A model generated the notes under the pieces. The model worked only from the letters and a program-made list of their open reading frames with translations. It was not told the DNA's origin and ran no database searches. From assembly GCF_024701975.1 (NCBI RefSeq), contig NZ_JANLNM010000012.1, positions 1-64,000 of the forward strand: a DNA stretch of 64,000 bases. The letters are read 5' to 3'. Origin of the DNA: Variovorax sp. ZS18.2.2 (lineage in GTDB: Bacteria > Pseudomonadota > Gammaproteobacteria > Burkholderiales > Burkholderiaceae_C). Positions within the stretch are counted from its first letter, which is position 1; every line of letters begins with the position of its first letter. The translations under genes and the position numbers were made by a program. Positions 16,327 to 25,182 of this stretch are shown one piece after another.

Positions 16327-16938
16327 TTACTTGCGCATGACCTTTTCGGATGGGGTCAGCGCCTCGATGTAAGCCGGGCGCGAGAAGATGCGCTCAGCGT
16401 ACTTCAGCAGCGGTGCCGCGTTCTTGCTGAGGTCAATGCCGTAGTAGTCCAGGCGCCAGAGCAGCGGCGCGATGGCCACGTCGAGCATCGAGAAGTTGTC
16501 GCCCAGCATGTACTTGTTCTTGAGGAACACGGGCGCCAGCTGCGTCAGGCGGTCGCGGATGTGCGAGCGGGCCTTTTCGATGGCCTTCTCGTTGCCCTTG
16601 GTGGTGCGGTTCTCCAGCGTCGAGACGTGCACGAAGAGTTCCTTCTCGAAGTTGAGCAGGAACAGGCGCACGCGGGCGCGGTCGACCGGGTCGCCGGGCA
16701 TCAGCTGCGGATGCGGGAAGCGCTCGTCGATGTACTCGTTGATGATGTTCGACTCGTACAGGATCAGGTCGCGCTCGACCAGGATCGGCACCTGGCCGTA
16801 CGGGTTCATCACGCTGATGTCTTCGGGCTTGTTGTAGAGATCGACGTCGCGGATCTCGAAGTCCATGCCCTTTTCGAACAGAACGAAGCGGCAGCGGTGG
16901 GAAAAGGGGCAGGTCGTTCCTGAATACAAGACCATCAT
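16327..16938 (-). CDS. sspA: Stringent starvation protein A
   Basis: A 203-residue protein with glutathione-S-transferase fold that binds RNA polymerase and alters promoter use in stationary phase and stress. The N-terminal thioredoxin-like part reads MVLYSGTTCPFSHRCRFVLFE, followed by VDLYNKPEDISVMNPYGQVP and the helical C-terminal domain. The conserved PYGQVP loop and the ESNIINEYIDERFPHP block are typical. SspA lacks transferase activity in known members. The gene precedes sspB and follows petC with about 100 bases between. Confidence 0.95.
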   Translation of the reverse strand: MMVLYSGTTCPFSHRCRFVLFEKGMDFEIRDVDLYNKPEDISVMNPYGQVPILVERDLILYESNIINEYIDERFPHPQLMPGDPVDRARVRLFLLNFEKELFVHVSTLENRTTKGNEKAIEKARSHIRDRLTQLAPVFLKNKYMLGDNFSMLDVAIAPLLWRLDYYGIDLSKNAAPLLKYAERIFSRPAYIEALTPSEKVMRK

Positions 16939-17035
16939 GGCGAGAGACTCCTAAAAATCAAAAAGAGTGGGTCGCGTTGGCAACCCACTCTGTGGGACCG
17001 GATGCACGAGGCATGACCGGTCGGCGTGGACGGAA

Positions 17036-17821
17036 CTACTTGACGTCTTTCCAGTACGAGGCGTTCAGTCGCCACACAAAAACCACCGACATGCCCAGGA
17101 ACAGCAGGACCCAGACGCCGATGCGGATACGGGTGTTCTGCGCGGGCTCGGCCATCCACTGAAGGTAGCTCACCAGGTCGCCGACCGCATTGTCGTACTG
17201 CACCGACGTCAGGGTGCCGGGGGTGACCTGCTCCCACTTGCCAGTGAAGACGTCGGTCGCGTGGCCGTGCTGCTCGACCTTGCTGTAGACCGGTCGGCGG
17301 TCGCCCTGCAGTTCCCACAGGGGGTTGGGCATGGCGACGCTCGGGAACACGAGGTTGTTCCAGCCGGTGGCCTTGGTGTCGTCGCGGTAGAAGGTGCGAA
17401 GGAAGGTATAGAGGTAGTCGGCGCCCGTGCCGCCGTGGCCGGCACGCGAGCGTGCGACCAGCGTGAGGTCGGGCGGCGTGGTGCCGAACCAGTCCTTGGC
17501 CTGGCGGGCGTCGATGTTGGCCTTCATGGTCTCGCCGACCTTGTCGGTCGGGAACAGAAGGTTGTCCTTGATCTGCTGCTCGGTGATGCCGATGTCCTGC
17601 AGGCGGTTGTAGCGCATGAAGGCGGCCGAGTGGCAGTTCAGGCAGTAGTTGACGAACAGCTTGGCGCCGTTCTGCAGGGCCTGGACGTCGTTCGTCTTGT
17701 TGGGTGCCTTGTCCCAGGCCAGGCCACCGGACTCGGCCGATGATGTGGCGGAGAAGGTCAGCCCCAGCGCCAGACTCAAGGTAGCTACGACCGCGAGCCA
17801 GCCGGAAATTCTTTTCTTCAT
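17036..17821 (-). CDS. petC: Ubiquinol-cytochrome c reductase, cytochrome c1 subunit
   Basis: A 261-residue cytochrome c1 of the bc1 complex, which passes electrons from the Rieske protein to soluble cytochrome c. It has an N-terminal signal peptide (about residues 1-27), the haem-binding motif CLNCH at about residues 55-59 within VNYCLNCHSAAFMRY, a methionine-containing region (VFPSVAMPNPLW), and one C-terminal membrane anchor (VLLFLGMSVVFVWRLNASYWK). The start follows the signal peptide; an in-frame upstream start eight codons earlier is less likely. It is last in petA-petB-petC. Confidence 0.95.
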   Translation of the reverse strand: MKKRISGWLAVVATLSLALGLTFSATSSAESGGLAWDKAPNKTNDVQALQNGAKLFVNYCLNCHSAAFMRYNRLQDIGITEQQIKDNLLFPTDKVGETMKANIDARQAKDWFGTTPPDLTLVARSRAGHGGTGADYLYTFLRTFYRDDTKATGWNNLVFPSVAMPNPLWELQGDRRPVYSKVEQHGHATDVFTGKWEQVTPGTLTSVQYDNAVGDLVSYLQWMAEPAQNTRIRIGVWVLLFLGMSVVFVWRLNASYWKDVK

Positions 17822-17860
17822 CGTGTTTCTCTCAAGCTCTTGCACTTCTCGTGTCTCGTC

Positions 17861-19297
17861 TCAATGCGCGGCGAAGACCACGCGCTCGGGCACGGGCTTG
17901 AATTCGCCCTTGCGGCTCCACCACGGCATCAGGAGGAAGAAGCCGAAGTAGAAGAGCGTGCCGATCTGCGAGATGGTCTGGGCAATGTCGAGGGCGAAGG
18001 AGCCGATGACCAGATTGCCCCAGACGCCGGGCGGCTGGATGCCCAGGTAGCCCAGGATCAGGAACAGGAAGACGAACACGCCGTACACATACTTGTGCCA
18101 GCTCGGACGGTAGCGGATCGACTTCACTTCGCTGTGGTCCAGCCACGGCAGGAAGAACAGGATGATGACCGAGCCGCCCATCACGACCACGCCCCAGAAC
18201 TTGGCGTCGAAGGCCTTGAGCAGGAAGATGGCCACGGCCGCCACGACGACGATCGCGATCTTCAGTGCCGTGCCCGACTTGCCCTTGACGAAGTTCAGGA
18301 TGGCGGCGAGGCCGATGATGATGGCGAACACGTTGACCATGTCGTCGGTGGTCGCGCGCAGCATCGAATAGAACGGCGTGAAGTACCAGACCGGGGCGAT
18401 GTGGTTGGGCGTCTTCAGCGAATCGGCCGGGATGAAGTTGTTGTACTCGAGGAAGTACCCACCGGCTTCGGGCGCGAAGAAGATCACCGCCGAGAAGATC
18501 GTGAGGAACACCACCACGCCGAAGATGTCGTGCACCGTGTAGTACGGATGCGACGGAATGCCGTCGAGCGGGTGACCATCGGGGCCGCGGTTGGCCTTGA
18601 TCTCGATGCCGTCGGGGTTGTTGGAGCCCACTTCGTGCAGCGCGATCAGGTGGGCCACCACGAGACCCAGCAGCACCAGCGGCACCGCGATGACGTGGAA
18701 GCTGAAGAAGCGGTTCAGCGTGGCGTCGCTCACCACGTAGTCGCCGCGGATCAGCAGGGCCAGGTCAGGACCGATGAACGGGATCGCGGCGAACAGGTTC
18801 ACGATCACCTGGGCGCCCCAGTAGGACATCTGGCCCCAGGGCAGCAGGTAGCCCATGAAGGCTTCGGCCATGAGGCACAGGAAGATCGCACAGCCGAACA
18901 CCCAGATCAGCTCGCGGGGCTTGCGGTAGCTGCCGTACATGAGGCCGCGGAACATGTGCAGGTACACCACGATGAAGAACGCCGAGGCGCCCGTCGAGTG
19001 GATGTAGCGGATGAGCCAGCCCCAAGGCACGTCGCGCATGATGTACTCGACCGATGCGAACGCCTGGTTCGCGTCGGGCTTGTAGTGCATCACGAGGAAG
19101 ATGCCGGTGACGATCTGGATCACGAGGACCAGCATCGCCAGCGAGCCGAAGATGTACCAGAAGTTGAAATTCTTCGGCGCGTAGTACTTGCCCCACTGGT
19201 CGTTCCAGAGCTTGGTCAGCGGGAAGCGGTTGTCGACCCAGTTGAGCAGCTTCGCGCCGGCGGGCGCATTGGGGGAAATTTCGTGGAATTCAGCCAT
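17861..19297 (-). CDS. petB: Ubiquinol-cytochrome c reductase, cytochrome b subunit
   Basis: A 478-residue cytochrome b with the b6-type N-terminal domain and C-terminal domain fused, as usual in proteobacteria. About eight to nine membrane helices are visible. Haem-ligating histidines lie in YIHSTGASAFFIVVYLHMFRG (split) and FFSFHVIAVPLVLLGLVVAHLIALH; the Qo-site PEWY-type motif appears as PVWYFTPFYSM. GYLLPWGQMSYWGAQV is the classical helix C segment. It sits between the Rieske gene (14 bases upstream) and cytochrome c1. Confidence 0.96.
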   Translation of the reverse strand: MAEFHEISPNAPAGAKLLNWVDNRFPLTKLWNDQWGKYYAPKNFNFWYIFGSLAMLVLVIQIVTGIFLVMHYKPDANQAFASVEYIMRDVPWGWLIRYIHSTGASAFFIVVYLHMFRGLMYGSYRKPRELIWVFGCAIFLCLMAEAFMGYLLPWGQMSYWGAQVIVNLFAAIPFIGPDLALLIRGDYVVSDATLNRFFSFHVIAVPLVLLGLVVAHLIALHEVGSNNPDGIEIKANRGPDGHPLDGIPSHPYYTVHDIFGVVVFLTIFSAVIFFAPEAGGYFLEYNNFIPADSLKTPNHIAPVWYFTPFYSMLRATTDDMVNVFAIIIGLAAILNFVKGKSGTALKIAIVVVAAVAIFLLKAFDAKFWGVVVMGGSVIILFFLPWLDHSEVKSIRYRPSWHKYVYGVFVFLFLILGYLGIQPPGVWGNLVIGSFALDIAQTISQIGTLFYFGFFLLMPWWSRKGEFKPVPERVVFAAH

Positions 19298-19311
19298 GTT
19301 CTTCTTCTGCC

Positions 19312-19929
19312 TCAGGCCTTCTTAGAGTCTTCACCGATCAGGAGCTTGGTGTCCGACAGGTACATGTGCGGGGGCACAGGCAGGTTGTCGGGCGCGGGCT
19401 TGTTCTTGAAGACGCGGCCGGCCAGGTCGAACGTGGAACCGTGGCAAGGGCAGAGGAAGCCGCCTTCCCAGTCGGCCGGCAGCGAGGGCTGCGGTCCGGA
19501 CTGAAGGCGGTCCACCGGCGAGCAACCCAGGTGGGTGCAGATGCCCACCACGACCAGCACGTCGGGCTTGATCGAGCGGTGCTCGTTCTGCGCGTACTTG
19601 GGAGTGAATTCGTCGGGGTGACGCTTGGAGAGCGGGTCGGCCAACTGGCCGTCGAGCTTGGGGAGTTCGGCGATCTGCTCCGGGGTGCGCTTGAGGATCC
19701 AGACCGGCTTGCCGCGCCATTCGACGGTCATTTTCTCGCCGACCTTCAGGGCCGAGATGTCCACTTCGACAGCGGCACCGGCGGCCTTGGCCTTCTCGGA
19801 AGGCTGGAAAGTGCTCACAAAGGGAATTGCGGTGGCCACGCCGCCCGCTACGCCGGCACAGCTGGATGCGATCAACCACGTCCGCTTGCTTGTGTCGATC
19901 CGGGGCGAGCCGGAGGTCATGTCACTCAT
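19312..19929 (-). CDS. petA: Ubiquinol-cytochrome c reductase, Rieske iron-sulfur subunit
   Basis: A 205-residue Rieske protein. The 2Fe-2S cluster ligands are in CTHLGC and CPCHGS, and the conserved GSTFDLAGRVFKNKPAPDNL follows. The N-terminal uncleaved anchor is preceded by SKRTWL, a KR variant of the twin-arginine motif, so export probably uses Tat. An upstream in-frame extension of 46 codons is rejected because it lacks homology and covers the promoter. It is first in the pet operon. Confidence 0.95.
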   Translation of the reverse strand: MSDMTSGSPRIDTSKRTWLIASSCAGVAGGVATAIPFVSTFQPSEKAKAAGAAVEVDISALKVGEKMTVEWRGKPVWILKRTPEQIAELPKLDGQLADPLSKRHPDEFTPKYAQNEHRSIKPDVLVVVGICTHLGCSPVDRLQSGPQPSLPADWEGGFLCPCHGSTFDLAGRVFKNKPAPDNLPVPPHMYLSDTKLLIGEDSKKA

Positions 19930-19973
19930 GGGGATCCTCTTGTCTTCTTCGCTGGAGCAGGGGTCAACCCGCG

Positions 19974-20003
19974 ATTGTAGCGGGGCGCTGAAGGGATATT
20001 CAA
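19974..20003 (-). promoter_or_regulatory. Predicted sigma-70 promoter of petABC
   Basis: On the minus strand, TTGAAT and TACAAT are separated by 18 bases and end 45 bases before the petA ATG. The boxes match the consensus at 4/6 and 5/6 positions. It separates the pet operon from the LuxR-type regulator gene upstream. Confidence 0.55.
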
Positions 20004-20107
20004 TGGCTGCCATGCGCGTGGCCGGCTGCCGATGACCGGCGCGATGCGCCGCGGGAGCGCGCGCCATGCAGCGGCGAGGGCTGCGGGAGCGTCGCTGCCG
20101 GCCGGCT

Positions 20108-20827
20108 TCAGTTCAGAAGGCCGTGCTGCATCGCCTCGTGAACCGCCTGGGTCCGCGACTTGACCGCCAGCTTGCGGTAGATGCTCTTGGCGTGGAATTC
20201 GATCGTGTTGACCGACAGGTAGACCGCCTCCGCGATCTGCCGGTTGCTCCATCCCTGCGCGATCAACCGCAGCACCTTGAGTTCGCGCGGTGACAGCAGC
20301 GCCGGCGCGGACGAGGACGACGGTTCGGCGCGGGGCTCGGTCCGGATGGACTCGATCGTCCGCGTCTTCGCCGATGCGGCGATCAGCCCGAGGATGCGCC
20401 GCGCGACCCGCGAGTCCATCGGCGCGCCGCCGCGCTCGATCGAGCGCAAGAGGAAAGAGAGTTCGGCGTCGTCCGCTTCCGTCAGCAGGTAGCCGACGGC
20501 GCCCGCGGAGATCGCGGCATTCACCAACTCGTGGTCGTCGGTGGGCGACATGGCGACGGTCTCGATGTGCCGGTAGGTCTCGCGCACATGGCGGATCAGC
20601 GAGACGCCGTCGCTGCGCGGCAGGCGCATGCCGACCAGCACGAGGTCGTAGGGCAGCGAGGCCAGCAGGTTGCACGCCTCGGCGCGCGTGGACGCCACCA
20701 CGACGCGGCGGCCGGGCGCGAGCTTGCCCAGGATGCGGCGCATGCGGTCGGCCACGGCGGGGTCGTCCTCGACGATCAGCGCGCCGTGGAAGGTGCTCAG
20801 GTACGACAGTTGCGGCACCGACGACAT
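20108..20827 (-). CDS. LuxR-family regulator with degenerate receiver domain
   Basis: A 239-residue protein with a receiver-like domain (residues ~14-130) and a C-terminal LuxR helix-turn-helix (LSPRELKVLRLIAQGWSNRQ then IAEAVYLSVNTIEFHAKSIY). The acidic cluster E20-D21-D22 is kept, but the phospho-acceptor aspartate is replaced by glycine (G66 in LVLVGMRLP, codon GGC), and the switch lysine by threonine (T116 in YLLTEAD). It cannot be phosphorylated in the normal way, so it may be constitutive, or respond to a ligand or partner. No kinase gene is adjacent. The start with homology to receivers is at 20827; a longer open frame upstream is rejected. It is upstream of petA but separated by a promoter. 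Confidence 0.85.
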   Translation of the reverse strand: MSSVPQLSYLSTFHGALIVEDDPAVADRMRRILGKLAPGRRVVVASTRAEACNLLASLPYDLVLVGMRLPRSDGVSLIRHVRETYRHIETVAMSPTDDHELVNAAISAGAVGYLLTEADDAELSFLLRSIERGGAPMDSRVARRILGLIAASAKTRTIESIRTEPRAEPSSSSAPALLSPRELKVLRLIAQGWSNRQIAEAVYLSVNTIEFHAKSIYRKLAVKSRTQAVHEAMQHGLLN

Positions 20828-21520
20828 CGGCGCCGTTCTCAAAGGTTGGCAGGAAAGATTGATGGCCACGCGACGTCCCTCTTGGCTACCCCAAGGCAGC
20901 CTCCAAATGTTGACTTTCGTTTCAGATACCGCAGGAACGATGCCCGCGAGAAAGCCCGGCGGCCGGAACGGGGGCGTCACGGCGGGCAGCACCTTGATTT
21001 CATTGGGAAATTCGTCAGAAACAGGGCCTGCGGCACCCTCTGGACATGGCCGGCTCAAGGGCTTCTTTTGCGCCGTTGTTACGTGCTTGTGACTGCACGT
21101 GTTACGTAGCACCGGGCCACCTGGGACGCATCGAAAGCGGCGTCTCGACACTGCATCCCATATTCAAGCGATGCCTGAAAAGGCGCATGGGCATTGGCTT
21201 TGCGACCATCGAGCGATTCATTGGGAGCGCATCGATCAAGCTGCATTTTTCCGGGCTACGGATGCCGGTGACGGTCGCCGGAGGCCCTCGATTCGAGGGA
21301 TCGGTTGCATCAGGTAACCCGATGAAACTCGATCCTGCGAGAAGGCCCACATCGCCGACCGAAGAGGCATGTCCGAACTGCACGAGAAGATCGCCGCGCG
21401 CAGTCGTGAAAGGCTGCCGCCGGAGCACATCGGCGTCGCGCTGCGGCCTCTGGAGAAGTGAGCAATCGCGGGCATACTCGGCACTCCTTCAACAGCAGAG
21501 CTCCAGCAGCCTTTTGAATC
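20828..21520. other. Long intergenic region between the LuxR-type gene and mscL
   Basis: These 693 bases separate divergent genes and should hold both promoters. No open frame with coding character or ribosome-binding site was found. Two symmetric elements are visible: ACGTGC-N8-GCACGT near 21078-21098, embedded in a row of TTACGT repeats, and CCCTCGA-T-TCGAGGG at 21285-21299, close in sequence to the palindrome at 3161-3174. The rest shows nothing recognisable. Confidence 0.4.
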
Positions 21521-21952
21521 ATGAGCATCCTCAGTGAATTCAAGGAATTCGCCGTCAAGGGCAATGTCGTCGACCTCGCAGTCGGTGTGATCATCGGCGC
21601 CGCGTTCGGCAAGATCGTCGACTCGCTCGTGGCCGACATCATCATGCCGGTGATCGGCCTGGTGTTCGGCAAGCTCGATTTCTCGAACCTCTACGTGGTG
21701 TTGGGTACGGCTCCCGCCGGCGTGGCGAACACGCTGGCCGACCTGAAGAAAGCCGGCGTGCCGGTGCTGGCCTACGGCAACTTCATCACCGTGGCCGTCA
21801 ACTTCGTGATCCTGGCGTTCATCATCTTCATGATGGTCAAGCAGATCAACAAGCTGCGGAAGAGCGAAGAGGCAGCGCCCGCCGCACCGGCCGCGACGCC
21901 CGAAGACATCACGCTGCTGCGCGAGATCCGCGACAGCCTCAAGCGCCCCTGA
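21521..21952 (+). CDS. mscL: Large-conductance mechanosensitive channel MscL
   Basis: A 143-residue membrane channel that opens on osmotic down-shock to release solutes. The N-terminal amphipathic helix SILSEFKEFAVKGNVVDLAV is followed by TM1 (GVIIGAAFGKIVDSLVADII), a periplasmic loop and TM2 (FVILAFIIFMMVKQINKL), ending in a charged cytoplasmic bundle. Length and order match E. coli MscL (136 residues). It stands alone and converges with pdxA five bases later. Confidence 0.96.
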   Translation: MSILSEFKEFAVKGNVVDLAVGVIIGAAFGKIVDSLVADIIMPVIGLVFGKLDFSNLYVVLGTAPAGVANTLADLKKAGVPVLAYGNFITVAVNFVILAFIIFMMVKQINKLRKSEEAAPAAPAATPEDITLLREIRDSLKRP

Positions 21953-21966
21953 GCTTCTCAGGCGCT
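21942..21966. terminator. Hairpin across the mscL and pdxA stop codons
   Basis: CCTGAG-CTT-CTCAGG, extended by AGCG / CGCT beyond a two-base bulge, covers both convergent stop codons. There is no T-run on either strand, so function as a shared terminator is only plausible. Confidence 0.3.
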
Positions 21967-22998
21967 CCCTAGCGCCCTCGCCATGCGCAGCGCCTCGACG
22001 AGGCTCGACGCATCGGCGAGCCCCGTGCCCGCGATATCGAACGCGGTGCCGTGATCGGGGCTGGTCCGCACCAGCGGCAGCCCCAGTGTCACATTCACCC
22101 CCTTCTCCACCCCGAGGTACTTGACCGGGATCAAGCCCTGGTCGTGGTACATCGCGATCACCACATCGAACTCGCCGCTGTCCGGTACGCCGTGCCGGGC
22201 GCGAGCGCGCATGAACACGGTGTCGGGCGCGTGCGGTCCGTTGGCGTCGATGCCCTCGGCGCGCGCGGCGGCGATGGCCGGTGCGATGGTCTCGCGCTCT
22301 TCCGAGCCGAACAGGCCGCCCTCGCCCGCATGCGGATTGAGGCCCGCGACGCCGATGCGCGGCGCGCGGCCCAATGCATGGGACAGCGCGCGGTGCGTGA
22401 TGCGCAGCGTCTGCAGCACGCCCTCGAAATGCACCGCCTCGATGGCATCGCGCAGCGACATGTGGATGCTCACGAGCACGGTGCGCAGCTCGTCGTTGGC
22501 CAGCATCATGCGCACCGGCACGTCGGCGACGCTGCGACCCAGGTGCGCGGCCGCCTCGGCCTGCAGCAGTTCGGTGTGGCCGGGGTACGGGAAGCCGGCC
22601 GCGGACAGCGCCTCCTTGTGCAGCGGCGCGGTCACGATGGCGGCGATTTCGCCGCGCAGCGCCGCCCGCGCAGCCCAGACCACGCAATCGCCTGCAGCGC
22701 GACCTGCTTCGGCGCTGATCTTGCCGAGCAAGATGTCCTTCGGCGGCGCGATGACCTGCAGCACAGGGATGCAGCCGGGTGGAACGCTGGCGACTTCAGC
22801 CACGTTCTCGATCTCCGCCACGGGCCATGCCGGTTGGCCCGGCCCGGCCAGCGCCTGCGAGGCGCGCCGCAGCGTGGCCACGTCACCGGCCACAAAGGCA
22901 CCGCGGGTCGCATCGGGTGCGCTGCGAAAGGCCTTGGCGATGATCTCGGGGCCGATCCCTGCGGGATCACCCAACGTAATGGCGATAGCGCCGCTCAT
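21958..22998 (-). CDS. pdxA: 4-hydroxythreonine-4-phosphate dehydrogenase PdxA
   Basis: A 346-residue enzyme of the DXP-dependent pyridoxal phosphate pathway; it oxidises 4-phosphohydroxy-L-threonine with NAD. Family motifs are the opening ITLGDPAGIGPEI, HKEALSAAGFPYPGHTELL, GLNPHAGEGGLFG and MYHDQGLIPVKYLG; the histidines in these blocks are the metal ligands in PdxA structures. It is the last gene of a group with the Nif3-like protein and an MFS transporter. The beta-proteobacterial pairing with ksgA is not seen within this window. Confidence 0.95.
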   Translation of the reverse strand: MSGAIAITLGDPAGIGPEIIAKAFRSAPDATRGAFVAGDVATLRRASQALAGPGQPAWPVAEIENVAEVASVPPGCIPVLQVIAPPKDILLGKISAEAGRAAGDCVVWAARAALRGEIAAIVTAPLHKEALSAAGFPYPGHTELLQAEAAAHLGRSVADVPVRMMLANDELRTVLVSIHMSLRDAIEAVHFEGVLQTLRITHRALSHALGRAPRIGVAGLNPHAGEGGLFGSEERETIAPAIAAARAEGIDANGPHAPDTVFMRARARHGVPDSGEFDVVIAMYHDQGLIPVKYLGVEKGVNVTLGLPLVRTSPDHGTAFDIAGTGLADASSLVEALRMARALGSA

Positions 22999-23005
22999 TC
23001 GAAAA

Positions 23006-23063
23006 CCTCCGCGCTCCGCGCTGCGGCGCGCGCTTGCTTGGGGCGGCCCGGCGCTGCGCTCAT
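23006..23063 (-). repeat. 58-base repeat spanning a stop codon, copy 1
   Basis: The gap between the Nif3-like gene and pdxA is filled by a sequence 50/58 identical to 61485-61542. Read on the minus strand it begins ATGAGCGCAGCGCCGGGCCG and contains GCAAGCGCGC. In both copies the TGA within its first bases is the stop codon of the upstream gene. It is likely a dispersed Comamonadaceae intergenic repeat. Confidence 0.7.
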
Positions 23064-23833
23064 GCCGGGTTGTCGATGTCGATGAACTCGTGCTTCAGCC
23101 CGAGCTGCGCCGCCACATGCGCGGCCACGGCCTGCGCGCCGTAGCGCTCGGTTGCGTGGTGCCCGCAGGCCAAGAAGGCCACGCCCATCTCGCGCGCGTA
23201 GTGAGCTTGGGGCTCCGATATCTCGCCGGTAATAAAGGCGTCGGCGCCCGCCGCGATGGCCGCCTCGAAGTGGCCCTGCGCGCCGCCGGTGCACCAGGCA
23301 ATGTTCTTGATGGGGCGATGCGCCGTATCGAGCAGCGTGACCGGGCGCTTGAGCACCTTTTCGACATGCGCGGCCAGCGCCTTGGCACTGGCGAAGTTCT
23401 CGCCGTTCTCGCGTGCGCCGAGAAAGCCGAGTTCCTGCTCTCCGAAACGACCGCTCGATCCCGCATGCGCCGCGAGCCCCAATTGCAGCCCGAGCTGCGC
23501 GTTGTTGCCCAGTTCCGGATGCGCATCGAGCGGCAGGTGGTAGGCGAAGAGGTTGACGTCGTCGCCGAGCAGGAGGCCCAGCCGCTGCTTCATCCAGCCG
23601 GTGACGCAGCCGTCCTGGCCGCGCCAGAACAGGCCGTGGTGGACGAAGATGGCATCGGCCTCGGCGTGGATCGCGGCCTCGATCAGCGCGCGGCTGGCGG
23701 TCACGCCCGAGACGATCTTGCGGACCACGGTGCGCCCTTCGACCTGCAGGCCGTTGGGTCCGTAGTCCTTGAAGCGCCCGGGGGCCAGCAACAGGTCGAA
23801 TGCGTGGAGCAGTTCGTGGCGTGTGGTGCTCAT
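23060..23833 (-). CDS. Nif3-like dinuclear metal-centre protein
   Basis: A 257-residue member of the NIF3/YbgI family, toroidal hexamers with two metal ions per subunit; the cellular function is not settled (GTP cyclohydrolase I type 2 is an old annotation). Metal-binding blocks are AIFVHHGLFW, AYHLPLDAHPELGNNAQL and CGHHATERYGAQAV; GADAFITGEISEPQAHYARE is the family core. The ATG overlaps the last four bases of the MFS gene upstream (ATGA), indicating one transcript. An in-frame extension upstream is rejected because it runs through the MFS gene. Confidence 0.93.
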   Translation of the reverse strand: MSTTRHELLHAFDLLLAPGRFKDYGPNGLQVEGRTVVRKIVSGVTASRALIEAAIHAEADAIFVHHGLFWRGQDGCVTGWMKQRLGLLLGDDVNLFAYHLPLDAHPELGNNAQLGLQLGLAAHAGSSGRFGEQELGFLGARENGENFASAKALAAHVEKVLKRPVTLLDTAHRPIKNIAWCTGGAQGHFEAAIAAGADAFITGEISEPQAHYAREMGVAFLACGHHATERYGAQAVAAHVAAQLGLKHEFIDIDNPA

Positions 23834-25182
23834 CGCGACATTGTCGCGCTGCCCGGGGCCTCGACGCCATCGCGCATGGCATGGCCGCGCGCGGCCAGTG
23901 GCAACAGGGCGAGCAGGAAGCCCAGCGCCGCCAGCGCGGCGACGTAGTGCGCCGGCGCCATCGTGTCGTGCTGCAGCCAGAGCGTGAGGATCACCGGCGT
24001 GAGTCCACCGAAGACCGCGTACGACATGTTGTAGGCGAACGAAAGACCGGTGAAGCGCACCGGCGCCGGGAAGGCGCGCACACCCGCGATCGGCACCGTG
24101 GCGATGGTGCCCACGAAGAGGCCCACCAGCCCGTAGTGCCAGAACAGCGTAGCTGGCGTGCCGGGCAGCCCCGTGTAGAACAGGTAGGCCGTGGCGAACA
24201 GGCCGCCCCAGCCGACGAGCATCACCGCGCGTGTGCCGATGCGGTCGCTCAACCAGCCGACCAGCACGCAGCCGATGGTCAGGGTCAGCGTGGCGAGCGC
24301 GTTGGCCTCCAGCGCCAGCGCGGCCGGAATGTGGTGAACCTTCTGCAGGTAGGTGGGCGTGTACAGCACCACCACGACGATCGCGGCCGACAGCACCCAG
24401 GTCTGCAGCGCGACGTACACGCACGCCAGCCGGTGCTCGCGCAGCACGGTGCGCAGCGGCAGCTCGCGGGCGACCGACTTCAGGCCGGCCAGCTCCTTGA
24501 AGACCGGCGTTTCATGAAGGAAGCGGCGCAGGTACACCGACACCAGCCCGAACACGCCACCCAGGATGAAGGGAATGCGCCAGGCGAAATCGCTCACCTG
24601 CTCGGGCGAGTAATGGCGGTTGATGGCCACCGCGACCAGCGAACCCAGCAGGATGCCGCCGGTGATGCCCGAGGTCAGCGTGCCGATGCCGAAACCATAG
24701 CGCTTCGCCGGCACATGCTCGCCAACGAACACCCAGGCGCCGGGCATCTCGCCGCCGATGGCCGCGCCCTGCAGCACGCGCATCGCCAGCAGCAGCAGCG
24801 GCGCCGCCACGCCGATGCTCGCGTAGGTGGGCAGGAGGCCAATGACCAGCGTGGGCGCGGCCATCAGGAAGATCGAGAGCGTGAACATGCGCTTGCGGCC
24901 CAGCAGGTCGCCGAAATGCGCGATGACGATGCCACCGACGGGGCGAGCCAGGTAGCCGGCCGCGAAGATGCCGAAGGTCTGCAACTGCCGCAGCCAGTCG
25001 GGCATGTCGGTGGGGAAGAACAGCCCGCCCAGCACCGTGGCGAAGAAGACGTAGATGACGAAGTCGTAGAACTCCAGCGTTCCGCCGAGCGCCGAGAGGG
25101 CGAGAGTCTTGTAGTCGCGCGCATCGAGCGTGCGGGTCGGCGCCAGCGGGGCGCCGTCCGAGGGGGTTGCTTCTGAAGTCAT
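23830..25182 (-). CDS. MFS transporter, metabolite:proton symporter type
   Basis: A 450-residue transporter with about twelve membrane helices. The sequence LGGTLEFYDFVIYVFFATVL at helix 1, the loop GDLLGRKRMF between helices 2 and 3, and RVLQGAAIGGEMPGAW place it in the metabolite:H+ symporter group that includes ProP, KgtP and citrate or shikimate carriers. The substrate is probably a small organic acid or osmolyte but cannot be decided. Start at the ATG at 25182; the upstream open extension lacks membrane or signal features. It is cotranscribed with the Nif3-like gene. Confidence 0.88.
   Translation of the reverse strand: MTSEATPSDGAPLAPTRTLDARDYKTLALSALGGTLEFYDFVIYVFFATVLGGLFFPTDMPDWLRQLQTFGIFAAGYLARPVGGIVIAHFGDLLGRKRMFTLSIFLMAAPTLVIGLLPTYASIGVAAPLLLLAMRVLQGAAIGGEMPGAWVFVGEHVPAKRYGFGIGTLTSGITGGILLGSLVAVAINRHYSPEQVSDFAWRIPFILGGVFGLVSVYLRRFLHETPVFKELAGLKSVARELPLRTVLREHRLACVYVALQTWVLSAAIVVVVLYTPTYLQKVHHIPAALALEANALATLTLTIGCVLVGWLSDRIGTRAVMLVGWGGLFATAYLFYTGLPGTPATLFWHYGLVGLFVGTIATVPIAGVRAFPAPVRFTGLSFAYNMSYAVFGGLTPVILTLWLQHDTMAPAHYVAALAALGFLLALLPLAARGHAMRDGVEAPGSATMSR

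Noticed and set aside
21046..21537. A 163-codon frame running into mscL
   Set aside because: Composition and translation look random, and it would overlap the mscL start out of frame.
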